Below, piece after piece: positions 54,257 through 63,038 of a stretch of DNA of 64,000 nt. Where the stretch lies: NCBI GenBank assembly GCA_004000035.1, contig RJAE01000007.1, positions 1 to 64,000 of the forward strand, in the 5' to 3' direction. The position numbers and the translations under genes were made by a program. Numbering within the stretch: position 1 is the first letter of the stretch; each line of letters opens with the position of its first letter. This stretch comes from Arthrobacter sulfonylureivorans (lineage in GTDB: Bacteria; Actinomycetota; Actinomycetes; Actinomycetales; Micrococcaceae). A model generated the notes under the pieces. It was not told the origin of the DNA, ran no database searches, and saw nothing but the letters and a program-made list of their open reading frames with translations.

Positions 54257-56461
54257 TCAGCCCCTGAGCGCGAGCACGAAGGGCAGCACCGTTTCCGCCC
54301 CTGCCAGGCGCAGCGCGCGGCCGGCCACGGTGAGGGTCCAGCGACTGTCGGCGAGGTCATCGACCAGCAGCACGGGGCCTCGATTCTGCGCCAGCCATGC
54401 TTCACCGCCGTCGGGGACGTGGAACTGGTCCCAGACATCGGCCAGCCGGAAGGCGCTGTTGCCGCCGGGGCCGCTGCGGGGGCCGCCGTGCGGGACAGCG
54501 AGTTCGCCGAGATACGGCAACTGGCCAATGTCCGAGAGGCCGCGGGCCAGCGACTGCACCAGCAGCGGCCGGCTCCGCGACGGCACGTTCACGATGGCCA
54601 CCGGCCGCTGCGGCCAACCCCACTGGGCCAGGACCTGCACGCAGGCTTTGAGCATGCCGGCGGGCACCTCTCGGTCCGGAGCATCGGTGCCAAAGACCTC
54701 CCGCAACTGCCCGCCCCAGCCCAGATCCGTCAGGCGTGCCAGCGCCCGGCCGCTGCCGTTGGCCTCGGCCGGCGGGATCTTGCCCTTGACCGGCACGCCC
54801 AGCTTGTCCATCCCGCTGGGCCACATGGCCCGCGGCTCCAGTTCGACGCCGGCCCGCTGCAGGGCGGCGCCGGCGCTCTCGGTGGCTTCGGCCGCGATGC
54901 TGTCCGAGTACCACGGCCCGGCGCAGTTGTCGCAGCGCCCGCACGGAGCAGCGGCCGGGTCGTCCAGCGCGCTGGCCAGGAATTCCATCCGGCAGCCGGA
55001 GGTGTTCTCATAGTCCAGCATGGCGTTCTGTTCGGCCACCCGGGCCTGCGCAATGCGCCCATAGCGTTCCGCGTCATAGGCCCAGGGCTGGCCGGTTCCC
55101 TCCCAGCCGCCGCTGACCTTGCGCACCGCGCCGTCCACGGACAGGACCTTCAGCAGCAGCTCCAGCGGGGACCGCTTCAGGTTCACCAGCGTCTCCAGCG
55201 CCGCGGTGGACAGCACCGTGCCGGGCGCGGCGAGTTCGCGCAGCACCGCGGTGGCGGTCCCCTCGTTGGGCATCGATGCGGTGGCGAAGTACTCCCAGAT
55301 GTCCCGGTCCTCGGTGCCGGGCAGCAGCAGTACATCGGCGTTGGGGGTACCGCGGCCGGCACGCCCCACCTGCTGGTAATAGGCCACCGGTGAGCTCGGT
55401 GCACCTAGGTGGACCACGAAGCCCAGGTCCGGCTTGTCGAAGCCCATCCCGAGTGCACTGGTAGCCACCAACGCTTTGACCCGGTTCTCCTTCAGCGCCG
55501 CCTCCGCCTGCTCCCGCTCGGCAGGATCGGTGCGTCCGGTGTAGGCGGCCACCTCATGGCCGGCCTCACGCAGCAGCCGGGCCGTATCCTCGGCAGCGGA
55601 GACCGTGAGGGCGTAGATGATTCCGCTGCCGGGCAGGTCATTCAGATGGGTGAGCAGCCAGCCGAGCCGGGCACGCGGGCTGGCCAGCCGGAGCACTCCC
55701 AGCCGCAGCGAGGCTCGGGCGAGCGGCCCCCGGATGGTGAGCACCCCGCCGTCGTGCTCCCCCGTGGAACGCACGCCGAGCTGCTCTTCGATGTCATGGA
55801 CCACGCGCGAATTGGCGGTGGCCGTGGTGGCCAGCACCGGCACCCGGTCCGGGAGCTGGCCGATCAGGTCCCGGATCCGCCGGTAGTCGGGACGGAAATC
55901 GTGGCCCCAGTCGGAGATGCAGTGGGCCTCGTCGATCACCAGCAGGCCCGAGCTGCCCACCAGTTGCGGCAGCTGCTCGTCCCGGAAGCGCGGATTGTTC
56001 AGCCGCTCGGGCGACACCAGCAGTACATCCACCGTGTTGGCGGCCAGCTGCTCCTGGATCTGCCCCCATTCCAGCTGGTTGGCCGAGTTGATGGCGGCGG
56101 CCCGCACGCCGGCGCGTTCGGCAGCGGCCACCTGGTCGCGCATCAGCGCGAGCAGCGGCGAGACGATCAGCGTGGGACCGGCGCCCCGCCGGCGCAGCAG
56201 CAGGCTCGCCACGAAGTAGACCGCCGACTTGCCCCAGCCGGTGCGCTGCACCACCAGGGCCCGGCGTCCGCCGGAGACGAGCGCCTCCACGGCCTCGAAC
56301 TGGCCGTCGTGGAACTCCGCCGCGTCATGGCCCACCAGGGCCCGCAGCAGCGCCATGGCCTCCTGGCGCAGGGCACCGCCGTCCGGCCCGGCCGCCGCCG
56401 TTTCCAGTGTGGCCATGTCCGTCTCCGCCATGTCCGTTGTCCCGTCGATCCGCTCAGCCAT
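54257..56461 (-). CDS. RecQ-family ATP-dependent DNA helicase with C-terminal phosphoribosyltransferase-like domain
   Basis: A 734-residue protein. The helicase core has the zero motif DGQFEAVEALVSGGRRALVV broken by short gaps, Walker A TGWGKSAVYF, the DEAH box VIDEAHCISDWGHDFR, TTATANSRVV, and motif VI QQVGRAGRG. The RecQ zinc site follows as CRMEFLAS and CGRCDNC. After a winged-helix-like part, the last 120 residues contain a PRTase-type loop, GPVLLVDDLADSRWTLTVAGRAL (in two parts), as in ComF-like proteins. The ATG at 56461 starts the family-like N-terminus; AATACT lies 7 nt before it. The ORF to 56563 would run into the manB promoter. Confidence 0.9.
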   Translation of the reverse strand: MAERIDGTTDMAETDMATLETAAAGPDGGALRQEAMALLRALVGHDAAEFHDGQFEAVEALVSGGRRALVVQRTGWGKSAVYFVASLLLRRRGAGPTLIVSPLLALMRDQVAAAERAGVRAAAINSANQLEWGQIQEQLAANTVDVLLVSPERLNNPRFRDEQLPQLVGSSGLLVIDEAHCISDWGHDFRPDYRRIRDLIGQLPDRVPVLATTATANSRVVHDIEEQLGVRSTGEHDGGVLTIRGPLARASLRLGVLRLASPRARLGWLLTHLNDLPGSGIIYALTVSAAEDTARLLREAGHEVAAYTGRTDPAEREQAEAALKENRVKALVATSALGMGFDKPDLGFVVHLGAPSSPVAYYQQVGRAGRGTPNADVLLLPGTEDRDIWEYFATASMPNEGTATAVLRELAAPGTVLSTAALETLVNLKRSPLELLLKVLSVDGAVRKVSGGWEGTGQPWAYDAERYGRIAQARVAEQNAMLDYENTSGCRMEFLASALDDPAAAPCGRCDNCAGPWYSDSIAAEATESAGAALQRAGVELEPRAMWPSGMDKLGVPVKGKIPPAEANGSGRALARLTDLGWGGQLREVFGTDAPDREVPAGMLKACVQVLAQWGWPQRPVAIVNVPSRSRPLLVQSLARGLSDIGQLPYLGELAVPHGGPRSGPGGNSAFRLADVWDQFHVPDGGEAWLAQNRGPVLLVDDLADSRWTLTVAGRALRLAGAETVLPFVLALRG

Positions 56462-56519
56462 GCTGCCCAGTATTCCAGCCGCAGCTGACAACCTGTCCCT
56501 TTTCCACAGGAGCCCCTTA

Positions 56520-56525
56520 TAAGCT
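56520..56525 (+). promoter_or_regulatory. Leaderless -10 box of manB
   Basis: TAAGCT ends 6 nt before the GTG of manB. Confidence 0.65.
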
Positions 56526-56531
56526 GGTGGG

Positions 56532-58010
56532 GTGAGCAGCATAGATCTTGGCCTGTCCTTCAAGGCCTACGACGTCCGTGGGATCGTGGGCGAGACCATT
56601 ACCGCCGCAACCGTCGAGGCGACCGGGGCGGCCTTTGTGGACGTGCTGTCCCTGGCCGGGCAGACGGTGCTGGTGGGCGGGGACATGCGCCCGTCCTCGC
56701 CGGAATTCGCTGCCGCGTTCGCCCACGGCGCGGCCGGCAGGGGTGCCAACATCCTGATGCTGGGACTGATCTCCACCGACGAGCTCTACTATGCCTGCGG
56801 ATCCCTCGACGCAGCCGGCGTGGTGTTCACCGCCAGCCACAACCCGGCCCAGTACAACGGGATGAAGATGGCCAAGCCCGGCGCCGTGCCGGTTTCCTCC
56901 GACACCGGCATGTTCGAGATCCGCGACCGCGCGCAGAAATACCTGGAAACCGGCATTCCCGACGGCACCGAAACGGGGACCATCGCCGAAACCAACGTGC
57001 TCTCCGGCTATGCAGGGTACCTGCGCTCCCTGGTGGACCTGACCGGCATCCGCCCGCTGAAAGTGGTGGTCGACGCCGGCAACGGCATGGCCGGAATGAC
57101 CACACCCGCCGTGCTCGGCGACAGCTTCCTGCCGGCGCTGCCGCTGGAGATTGTGCCGCTGTACTTTGAGCTGGACGGTACCTTCCCGAACCATCCGGCC
57201 AACCCGCTGGAACCGGAAAACCTGGTGGACCTGCAGGCAGCAGTCCGCGAGCACGGGGCGGACATCGGCTTGGCCTTCGACGGCGACGCCGACCGCTGCT
57301 TTGTCATCGACGACACCGGGACCGTGGTCTCCCCCTCGGCGGTCACCGCACTGGTGGCCCGCCGGGAGATTGCCCGCGCCCAGGCCGCCGGCGAAGAGCA
57401 CCCGGCCGTGATCCACAACCTGATCACCTCCCGCGCCGTACCCGAAACCATTTCCGCCGCCGGCGGCCGGGCCGTGCGCACCCGGGTGGGCCACTCGTTC
57501 ATCAAGGCGCACATGGCGGAGGAAAAGGCTGTGTTCGGCGGCGAACATTCCGCTCACTACTACTTCCGTGACTTCTACAACGCCGACACCGGCATGCTGG
57601 CCGCCATGCATGTGCTGGCCGCGCTCGGCGAACAGCGGGCGCCGCTGTCCGAGTTGGCCGCCGAATACGACCCCTATCACGCCACCGGCGAATTGAACTC
57701 GCAGGTCGAGGACAAGGCCGCCGCCGTCGCCCGGGTGCTGGCCGACTTCGCCCCGGCGCTGGCCGGCGATCCGGCCGCCGGCGGGACTGCTGCCACCGCC
57801 GCCACCTGCCCCACCGACTACGCGGGAACCGGAGTGAGCGTGGACCGCTTGGACGGCACCACCGTCATTGCCGACGACGGATCCTGGTGGTTCAACCTGC
57901 GCCCCTCCAACACCGAACCGTTCCTGCGCCTGAACGCCGAAGCCACCAATCCGGCGCTGCTCCACACCCTCCGTGAACATGTCCTGGCCCGGGTCCGGGA
58001 AGCAGCATGA
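56532..58010 (+). CDS. manB: Phosphomannomutase/phosphoglucomutase
   Basis: A 492-residue alpha-D-phosphohexomutase. Domain 1 starts LSFKAYDVRGIVGE and carries the phosphoserine loop FTASHNPAQYNGMK. Domain 2 has the metal loop FDGDADRCFVIDD. Domain 3 has the sugar-binding loop GGEHSAHYYFRD. Domain 4 ends NLRPSNTEPFLRLNAEA. It provides mannose 1-phosphate for cell-wall and GDP-mannose synthesis, as in Mycobacterium ManB. The GTG has TAAGCT 6 nt upstream. The stop overlaps the next gene by 4 bp. Confidence 0.94.
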   Translation: MSSIDLGLSFKAYDVRGIVGETITAATVEATGAAFVDVLSLAGQTVLVGGDMRPSSPEFAAAFAHGAAGRGANILMLGLISTDELYYACGSLDAAGVVFTASHNPAQYNGMKMAKPGAVPVSSDTGMFEIRDRAQKYLETGIPDGTETGTIAETNVLSGYAGYLRSLVDLTGIRPLKVVVDAGNGMAGMTTPAVLGDSFLPALPLEIVPLYFELDGTFPNHPANPLEPENLVDLQAAVREHGADIGLAFDGDADRCFVIDDTGTVVSPSAVTALVARREIARAQAAGEEHPAVIHNLITSRAVPETISAAGGRAVRTRVGHSFIKAHMAEEKAVFGGEHSAHYYFRDFYNADTGMLAAMHVLAALGEQRAPLSELAAEYDPYHATGELNSQVEDKAAAVARVLADFAPALAGDPAAGGTAATAATCPTDYAGTGVSVDRLDGTTVIADDGSWWFNLRPSNTEPFLRLNAEATNPALLHTLREHVLARVREAA

Positions 58011-58504
58011 GTGCGTCTTGGCGCGACGGCATTCCGTCCGAGGTACTTGCCGACATCGACACCCTGTTCGGCACCGGGCTGGGCGTGGCCCAGGAGCAGT
58101 TGGCCGACCACGGAGCGTTCCTGCCCGCCGCGCTGGTCACCACGCTCGACGGCGGACTGCGACTGGTGGTGGTCTCCCCCGATGACCTCGACGCGGAGGC
58201 GACCGAAGCGGCCGAGGTCAACGTGGACGGCATGATCGATGATCTGTATGCCACACTGCGGCAGGAACGCGGCGACTTCCGCGCCGTCGCGGTAATCAGC
58301 GACATCTTCCTGCCCGAAGAGGACGCAGACGCGATCCAGATCGCCGTGGAGCATTCCTCGGGCGTAGCCGTCTCCGCCATCCAGCCCTACCATCACGACG
58401 ACGATGGCAAGTGGAGCTACCCGGACCCCTTCGTGGATCCGCAGGAACGCCTCGTCTGGCCCGATCAGGAACCCGCCGAAGAAGCCGGACCGGCGGAGGG
58501 CTGA
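58007..58504 (+). CDS. Conserved hypothetical protein coupled to manB
   Basis: A 165-residue acidic protein I do not recognise by name. It lacks a signal and membrane segments. It alternates helix and strand (RDGIPSEVLADIDTLFG, AALVTTLDGGLRLVVV, DDLYATLRQERGDFRAVAVI, IQIAVEHSSGVAVSAIQPYH) and ends in an acidic tail. The ATG overlaps the manB stop (ATGA), so it is co-translated with manB and may act with it. No function can be given. Confidence 0.75.
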   Translation: MSASWRDGIPSEVLADIDTLFGTGLGVAQEQLADHGAFLPAALVTTLDGGLRLVVVSPDDLDAEATEAAEVNVDGMIDDLYATLRQERGDFRAVAVISDIFLPEEDADAIQIAVEHSSGVAVSAIQPYHHDDDGKWSYPDPFVDPQERLVWPDQEPAEEAGPAEG

Positions 58505-58609
58505 GCAGCCTGCCGCGCTCCGCCGTCGTCGTCATGACAAGCGCCTGACGCCACCGCGCCCACCCCGTGACTGGCGGCACAGCCGCAGCTTTTGTCAAGA
58601 GCGGACGGC

Positions 58610-58615
58610 TAATAT
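58610..58615 (+). promoter_or_regulatory. Leaderless -10 box of nsrR
   Basis: TAATAT ends 7 nt before the ATG at 58623. No ribosome binding site is visible. Confidence 0.6.
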
Positions 58616-58622
58616 TGCAAGC

Positions 58623-59072
58623 ATGCGTATCAATGCCTTCTCCGATGTGTGCCTGCGGGCACTGATGCTGCTCTCCGCGGCCCCGGACGGAGAATTGATG
58701 ACCACGCAGGCCATTGCCGACGGCGTCGGAACGCCGTACAACCACGTCAGCAAGGCTGTGCTGAAGCTGCGCGGGATGGGACTCATCGAGGCGGTGCGGG
58801 GCCGGTCGGGCGGCGTGCGGATCAGCCCAGCCGGACGGGCGGCGACGGTGGGCGGCGTGCTGCGCACCCTGGATGCGCGCGAGGACCTGGTGGATTGCGA
58901 GTCCGCCCATGGCGATTGCCCCCTGAACAACAACTGCGGGCTGCGCGGGGCGCTGCGCCGGGCGCGCGAAGCTTTTTACCGCGAACTCGACTCCGTAGTG
59001 GTGTCAGCACTGCCGCACCAGTCACAAATGGAGCCGGTGTTTGTGACCTTGCTCACCCGTCGGCCGGCCTGA
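58623..59072 (+). CDS. nsrR: Rrf2 family nitric-oxide-sensing repressor NsrR
   Basis: A 149-residue Rrf2-family regulator with an N-terminal winged helix (TTQAIADGVGTPYNHVSKAV, GLIEAVRGRSGGVRISP) and three cluster-binding cysteines: Cys92, Cys99 and Cys105, spaced CX6CX5C. This matches NsrR, whose Fe-S cluster reacts with nitric oxide and relieves repression. The gene lies directly upstream of hmp, the classical NsrR target. The ATG at 58623 follows a TAATAT -10 box by 7 nt; the longer frame to 58404 overlaps the previous gene and is rejected. Confidence 0.93.
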   Translation: MRINAFSDVCLRALMLLSAAPDGELMTTQAIADGVGTPYNHVSKAVLKLRGMGLIEAVRGRSGGVRISPAGRAATVGGVLRTLDAREDLVDCESAHGDCPLNNNCGLRGALRRAREAFYRELDSVVVSALPHQSQMEPVFVTLLTRRPA

Positions 59073-59109
59073 TCGGCACTGTTCCGCCGATCTTTTCTAC
59101 GGGGCGTAG

Positions 59110-59146
59110 AAATGTGGATTTAAACCGGCATTTGCGGTGCTACTTT
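59110..59146 (+). promoter_or_regulatory. Candidate NsrR operator and hmp promoter
   Basis: Positions 59110-59133 form an imperfect palindrome AAATG-N4-TTTAAA-N4-CATTT, 24 bp long. The -10 box TACTTT follows at 59141-59146, so the palindrome covers the -35 region. The hmp ATG is 35 bp further on. Confidence 0.55.
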
Positions 59147-59180
59147 GATCTCGTAACGATTCCCTCAGCAAGGAGTAGCA

Positions 59181-60353
59181 ATGCTCTCGGAGAAATCCCG
59201 CCCCATCATCGAAGCCACCCTGCCCCTCGTCGGCGAGCGGCTCGGGAGCATCACCCCCAACTTCTACTCGCGGATGTTCGCCGCCCATCCGGAACTGCTG
59301 GACGGCCTGTTCAGCCGCGCGAACCAGCGCAACGGCGAGCAGCAGAAGGCTCTCGCCGGCTCGATCGCGGCCTTCGCCTCCGCGCTGGTTGCCAACCCGG
59401 ACCTGGTGCCGGAGCAAATGCTCAGCCGCATCGCCAACAAGCACACCTCGCTGGGCATCACCGAGGACCAGTACCAGATCGTCTACAAGTACCTCTTCGA
59501 AGCGATTGCCGAAGAGCTGGCCGACGTGATCACGGCAGAAATCGCCGAAGCCTGGACCGAGGTCTACTGGCTGATGGCCGACGCCCTGATCAAGCTGGAG
59601 AAGGGCCTCTACGCGCGGCAGGCCAATGACAAGATGTGGACCCCATGGAAGGTCGTGGAGAAGAACCCGGCTGGCATCGGCTGCATGACTTTCGTGCTGG
59701 AACCGGCCGACGACACCCCCGCCACCGTTGCGGTGCCGGGCCAGTTCGTCTCGGTCAAGGTCACTCTCGCAGACGGGCTGCGCCAGGTCAGGCAGTACTC
59801 GCTCAGCTCGGACGTCGAATCCACCACCCGCCGTGTCTTTACCACCAAGCGCGACGACGGCGGCGAGGTTTCCCCGGTCCTGCACTACGACGTGCAGGTG
59901 GGCGACGTGCTGGAGCTGTCCAACCCCTACGGGGACGTCACCTTGGACGACGGCGATGGGCCGCTGGTCTTCGCCACCGCCGGCATCGGCTGCACGCCGT
60001 CGGCCTCCGCGCTGCGGCTGCTGGCCACGCAGGGGTCGGATCGCGAAGTGATCGTGCTGCATGCAGAGAAGAGCCTGGACGCGTGGGCCCTGCGCGAACA
60101 GATGACCTCGGACGTCGAGAAGCTGGACGGTGCCAACCTCCAGCTCTGGCTGGAAGAGCCGACCGAAGGCTTCAACGCCGGCTTCATGACCCTGCAGGAT
60201 GTGGTGCTGCCGGCCGACGCATCGGTCTACGTCTGCGGCCCGCTGCCGTTCATGAAGTCGATCCGCAGCCAGGCGATCGACGCCGGCATTCCTGCCACGA
60301 AGGTCCACTACGAGGTCTTCGGCCCGGACCTATGGCTGGCTTCGGCCAACTAA
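59181..60353 (+). CDS. hmp: Flavohemoglobin (nitric oxide dioxygenase)
   Basis: A 390-residue protein that oxidises nitric oxide to nitrate. The globin domain (1-138) has Tyr29 in NFYSRMF, Gln in the distal helix and the proximal His88 in RIANKHTSLG. The FAD-binding domain (about 150-255) has RQYSLSS, and the NAD domain has FATAGIGCTPSASALR and VYVCGPLPFMKSI. AAGGAG lies 6 nt before the ATG. The gene follows nsrR and a candidate operator. Confidence 0.96.
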   Translation: MLSEKSRPIIEATLPLVGERLGSITPNFYSRMFAAHPELLDGLFSRANQRNGEQQKALAGSIAAFASALVANPDLVPEQMLSRIANKHTSLGITEDQYQIVYKYLFEAIAEELADVITAEIAEAWTEVYWLMADALIKLEKGLYARQANDKMWTPWKVVEKNPAGIGCMTFVLEPADDTPATVAVPGQFVSVKVTLADGLRQVRQYSLSSDVESTTRRVFTTKRDDGGEVSPVLHYDVQVGDVLELSNPYGDVTLDDGDGPLVFATAGIGCTPSASALRLLATQGSDREVIVLHAEKSLDAWALREQMTSDVEKLDGANLQLWLEEPTEGFNAGFMTLQDVVLPADASVYVCGPLPFMKSIRSQAIDAGIPATKVHYEVFGPDLWLASAN

Positions 60354-60450
60354 GGCACCTGCTGCCGGATCAAGGCCGGCTACCTCGAACGCATCCCGGG
60401 AGTTCCCTTTCACCTTTCTCCCGGGGTGCGGCGGCTGCGATGCCACACCC

Positions 60451-60491
60451 AGCCGGCGGTCCGGCGGAAGCCACCGGCCCGCCGGCTTTTT
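60451..60491 (+). terminator. Terminator of hmp
   Basis: The stem AGCCGGCGG / CCGCCGGCT with a 19-nt loop is followed by TTTTT on the plus strand, about 100 bp after the hmp stop. Confidence 0.75.
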
Positions 60492-60601
60492 GGTGTCCGG
60501 ATGCGGGAACGGGTGCCCCCCGCCTGCCGCGCGGGCACCATCACGCCTCGGTGGTCTAGACCGCAAAGGCCCTGTGCTCTCTGATCGGGCGCGGGATGCA
60601 G

Positions 60602-60645
60602 GTTAAAAGGGATGAGACCCCGGCGCATCGGCGCGGGGTCTCATC
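60602..60645 (-). terminator. Terminator of pckG
   Basis: A 12-bp stem GATGAGACCCCG / CGGGGTCTCATC with an 11-nt loop is followed by CCCTTTTAA on the minus strand, after the pckG stop. Confidence 0.85.
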
Positions 60646-60678
60646 CGTGGGCCTCCGGGGAGGCCGCTGGTTATTCGC

Positions 60679-62517
60679 TCAGGCGAAGCGGGCCTGCAGC
60701 TGCTTCAGTTCGGCGGCCAGCTCGGCGGGCAGCGCGTCGCCGAAGCGGGCGTACCACTCCTCGATGCCCTTGAGCTCTTCCTTCCACTCGGCCGGATCCA
60801 CCTTGACGGCTTCTTCCACCTGCTCCGGAGTCATGTCCAGTCCGGTCAGGTCGATCGACTCCCCGGTCGGGATGTAGCCGATCGGGGTCTCCTTGGCATC
60901 CGCGGTGCCCTCGATGCGCTCGATGGCCCACTTGAGCACGCGGGAGTTCTCGCCGAAGCCCGGCCAGGCGAAGCCGCCGTCGGCCGTGCGGCGGAACCAG
61001 TTGACCAGGAAGACCTTGGGCAGTCGTTCCGGGTTGGCCTTGGCCTCGATGGTGCCCCAATGCTTGAGGTAGTCGCCGGCGTTGTAGCCGATGAAGGGAA
61101 GCATGGCCATCGGGTCGCGGCGGACCACACCGACGGCGCCGGATGCGGCCGCGGTGGTCTCCGACGACAGCGTGGAGCCCATGAAGATGCCGTTGGTCCA
61201 GGAGCGGGCCTGGGTGACCAGGGGGATGGTGGTCTTGCGGCGGCCACCGAAGAGGATTGCGTGGATCTCCACGCCGTCCGGGCTGTAGTACTCCTGGGCC
61301 AGCATGTCGATCTGCGAGATCGGGGTGCAGAAGCGCGAGTTCGGGTGGGCGGCGGGGCGGCCTGAATCCGGCGTCCAGTCGTTGCCCTCCCAGTCGGTGA
61401 GGTGGGCCGGCACTTCCTCGGTCATGCCCTCCCACCAGACACCGCCGTCGTCGGTCAATGCCACGTTGGTGAAGATGGAGTTGCCCTTGGCGATGGCGCG
61501 CATGGCGTTCGGGTTAGTGCCCCAGCCGGTTCCCGGTGCAACACCGAACAGGCCGTACTCCGGGTTCACGCCGCGCAGCTCGCCCTCCTTGCCGATGCGC
61601 ATCCAGTTGATGTCATCGCCGAGGGTCTCGGCCTTCCAGCCTTCGACGGTGGGATCCAGCAGGGCCAGGTTGGTCTTGCCGCAAGCAGAGGGGAAGGCCG
61701 CCGCAACGTTGTAGGCTTTGCCTTCCGGACTGGTGAGCTTGAGGATGAGCATGTGCTCGGCCAGCCAGCCTTCGTCACGGGCAATCACCGAGGCGATACG
61801 CAGGGCGTAGCACTTCTTGCCCAGCAGCGCGTTGCCGCCGTAGCCGGAGCCGTAGGACCAGATGGAGCGCTCTTCCGGGAAGTGGACGATCCACTTCTCC
61901 TCGTTGCACGGCCAGGCGACGTCCGCCTCGCCGGGCTCCAGCGGGGCGCCGACGGAATGCAGCGCGGGGACAAAGAACGCGTCCTCGGCTTCCATCTTGC
62001 GCAGCACGTCAGTGCCAATCCGGGCCATGATCCGCATGGAGGCGACCACGTAGGCGGAGTCGGTGATCTCCACGCCAAACTGCGGCTGCTCGGCGTCCAG
62101 CGGACCCATCACGAACGGGATCACATACATGGTGCGTCCGCGCATGCTGCCGGCGAAGCGTTCCGTAAGGATCGCCTTCATCTCGGCGGGGTCCATCCAG
62201 TTGTTGGTGAACCCGGCGTCCGCTTCCTTCTCGGAGCAGATGAAGGTCCGCTCTTCAACGCGGGCCACGTCCTTGGGGTCGGAAGAACCGACGAACGAGT
62301 TCGGGAAAAGCTCCGGGTTCAATCGCTGCAGCGTTCCGGCCTCGACCAGGTGGTCGGTCAGACGTGCGTATTCCTCTTCGGAGCCGTCCACCCAATACAC
62401 AGAGTCGGGCTGCGTCAGCTCGGAAACTTCGGCAACCCAGGCCAGAAGCTTTGCATGTGTAGTTGGGGCGTCCCCAAGTGTTTCCTCAAGAACCGGCTGA
62501 CGCGTTGTATCGCCCAT
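60679..62517 (-). CDS. pckG: Phosphoenolpyruvate carboxykinase (GTP)
   Basis: A 612-residue enzyme that converts oxaloacetate and GTP to PEP at the entry to gluconeogenesis. GTP-type motifs are clear: substrate loop [19 protein letters not shown] in two parts, the P-loop [14 protein letters not shown], the metal site [23 protein letters not shown] and the [12 protein letters not shown] region. AAAGGGA lies 7 nt before the ATG. Its length is normal. The upstream region holds several operator-like palindromes. Confidence 0.96.
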   Translation of the reverse strand: MGDTTRQPVLEETLGDAPTTHAKLLAWVAEVSELTQPDSVYWVDGSEEEYARLTDHLVEAGTLQRLNPELFPNSFVGSSDPKDVARVEERTFICSEKEADAGFTNNWMDPAEMKAILTERFAGSMRGRTMYVIPFVMGPLDAEQPQFGVEITDSAYVVASMRIMARIGTDVLRKMEAEDAFFVPALHSVGAPLEPGEADVAWPCNEEKWIVHFPEERSIWSYGSGYGGNALLGKKCYALRIASVIARDEGWLAEHMLILKLTSPEGKAYNVAAAFPSACGKTNLALLDPTVEGWKAETLGDDINWMRIGKEGELRGVNPEYGLFGVAPGTGWGTNPNAMRAIAKGNSIFTNVALTDDGGVWWEGMTEEVPAHLTDWEGNDWTPDSGRPAAHPNSRFCTPISQIDMLAQEYYSPDGVEIHAILFGGRRKTTIPLVTQARSWTNGIFMGSTLSSETTAAASGAVGVVRRDPMAMLPFIGYNAGDYLKHWGTIEAKANPERLPKVFLVNWFRRTADGGFAWPGFGENSRVLKWAIERIEGTADAKETPIGYIPTGESIDLTGLDMTPEQVEEAVKVDPAEWKEELKGIEEWYARFGDALPAELAAELKQLQARFA

Positions 62518-62552
62518 GACTCATCCCTTTCTTGGGCCAGTGGTGTGTATCG

Positions 62553-62558
62553 ATGCTA
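62553..62558 (-). promoter_or_regulatory. Likely -10 box of pckG
   Basis: TAGCAT on the minus strand lies 35 bp before the ATG, with a ribosome binding site in between. The -35 region (GACTGG-like) is poor, which would fit an activated promoter. Confidence 0.4.
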
Positions 62559-62664
62559 TGGGCCACCGGCTAGACCAGTCGGGGGCCCGAGAACCCATCT
62601 CGGCGGGGTCGAGTAGGATGAGCCCCGCGATTCCGCGGATTTTAGATGTGACCGCCGTCAAATA

Positions 62665-62692
62665 TGTGATTAAGGTCATATAGACCGGTCTA
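62665..62692. promoter_or_regulatory. CRP-like site next to a perfect 12-bp palindrome upstream of pckG
   Basis: TGTGA-N6-TCATA (62665-62680) differs by one base from the CRP/GlxR consensus TGTGA-N6-TCACA. It is directly followed by the perfect palindrome TAGACCGGTCTA (62681-62692). The pair lies about 150 bp before the pckG start. Confidence 0.45.
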
Positions 62693-62781
62693 GTTCATAT
62701 GGCGTTCTCGCGGAGTTGGCCGGCCCCCAGGACCCCAAAGGCCCGGAATTCCGGGCCGGAGCCGGGCACCGGCGCCTCGAT

Positions 62782-62811
62782 TTGGCGACCGCCCGGTAAA
62801 CACGCTACAGT
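62782..62811 (+). promoter_or_regulatory. Promoter of tRNA-Arg
   Basis: TTGGCG and TACAGT are 18 bp apart and end 21 bp before the tRNA. Confidence 0.6.
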
Positions 62812-62832
62812 TGTATCCGGCCGCGAGGCCAA

Positions 62833-62909
<77 letters not shown>

Positions 62910-62913
62910 CATG

Positions 62914-62947
62914 ATGCGGCCCGGTCACCGACCGGGCCGCATTTTTT
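62914..62947 (+). terminator. Terminator of tRNA-Arg
   Basis: A 12-bp stem ATGCGGCCCGGT / ACCGGGCCGCAT with a 5-nt loop runs into TTTTTT. Confidence 0.92.
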
Positions 62948-62965
62948 ATGCCCGCTTTGCGGCGA

Positions 62966-62993
62966 TGTCACACCGGACCGGCCCTACGGTGTC
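62966..62993 (+). promoter_or_regulatory. ECF41-type promoter of the ahpD-like/sigma gene pair
   Basis: TGTCACA (62966-62972) is exactly the -35 element I recall for ECF41 sigma factors. TGTC follows after 17 bp, against the expected CGTC after about 16 bp. It lies 46 bp before the first gene of the pair and suggests autoregulation. Confidence 0.6.
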
Positions 62994-63038
62994 ATCCTTG
63001 AAACCCCCAGTTCACGGGGAAGCGACGAGGAGGACCAC

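Larger units (their letters stand above)
60354..60678. other. Gene-free stretch between hmp and pckG with two terminators
   Basis: Apart from the two hairpins listed separately I see no gene or regulatory site in these 325 bp. Short ORFs here are Pro/Arg-rich and look spurious. Confidence 0.6.
62518..62832. other. 315-bp regulatory region between pckG and tRNA-Arg
   Basis: No gene is supported. The stretch holds the likely pckG -10 box (TAGCAT, minus strand, 62553-62558), a half-palindrome CCGGCTAGACCA at 62566-62577, a CRP-like site at 62665-62680, a perfect palindrome at 62681-62692 and the tRNA-Arg promoter. Confidence 0.55.

Noticed and set aside
61675-61685. CTTGCCGCAAG, the inner core of a rifamycin-associated element
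   Set aside because: It lies inside pckG, in the codons of the conserved P-loop ACGKTN, and lacks the flanking GGGGC / GCCCC arms, so it is a coding coincidence.
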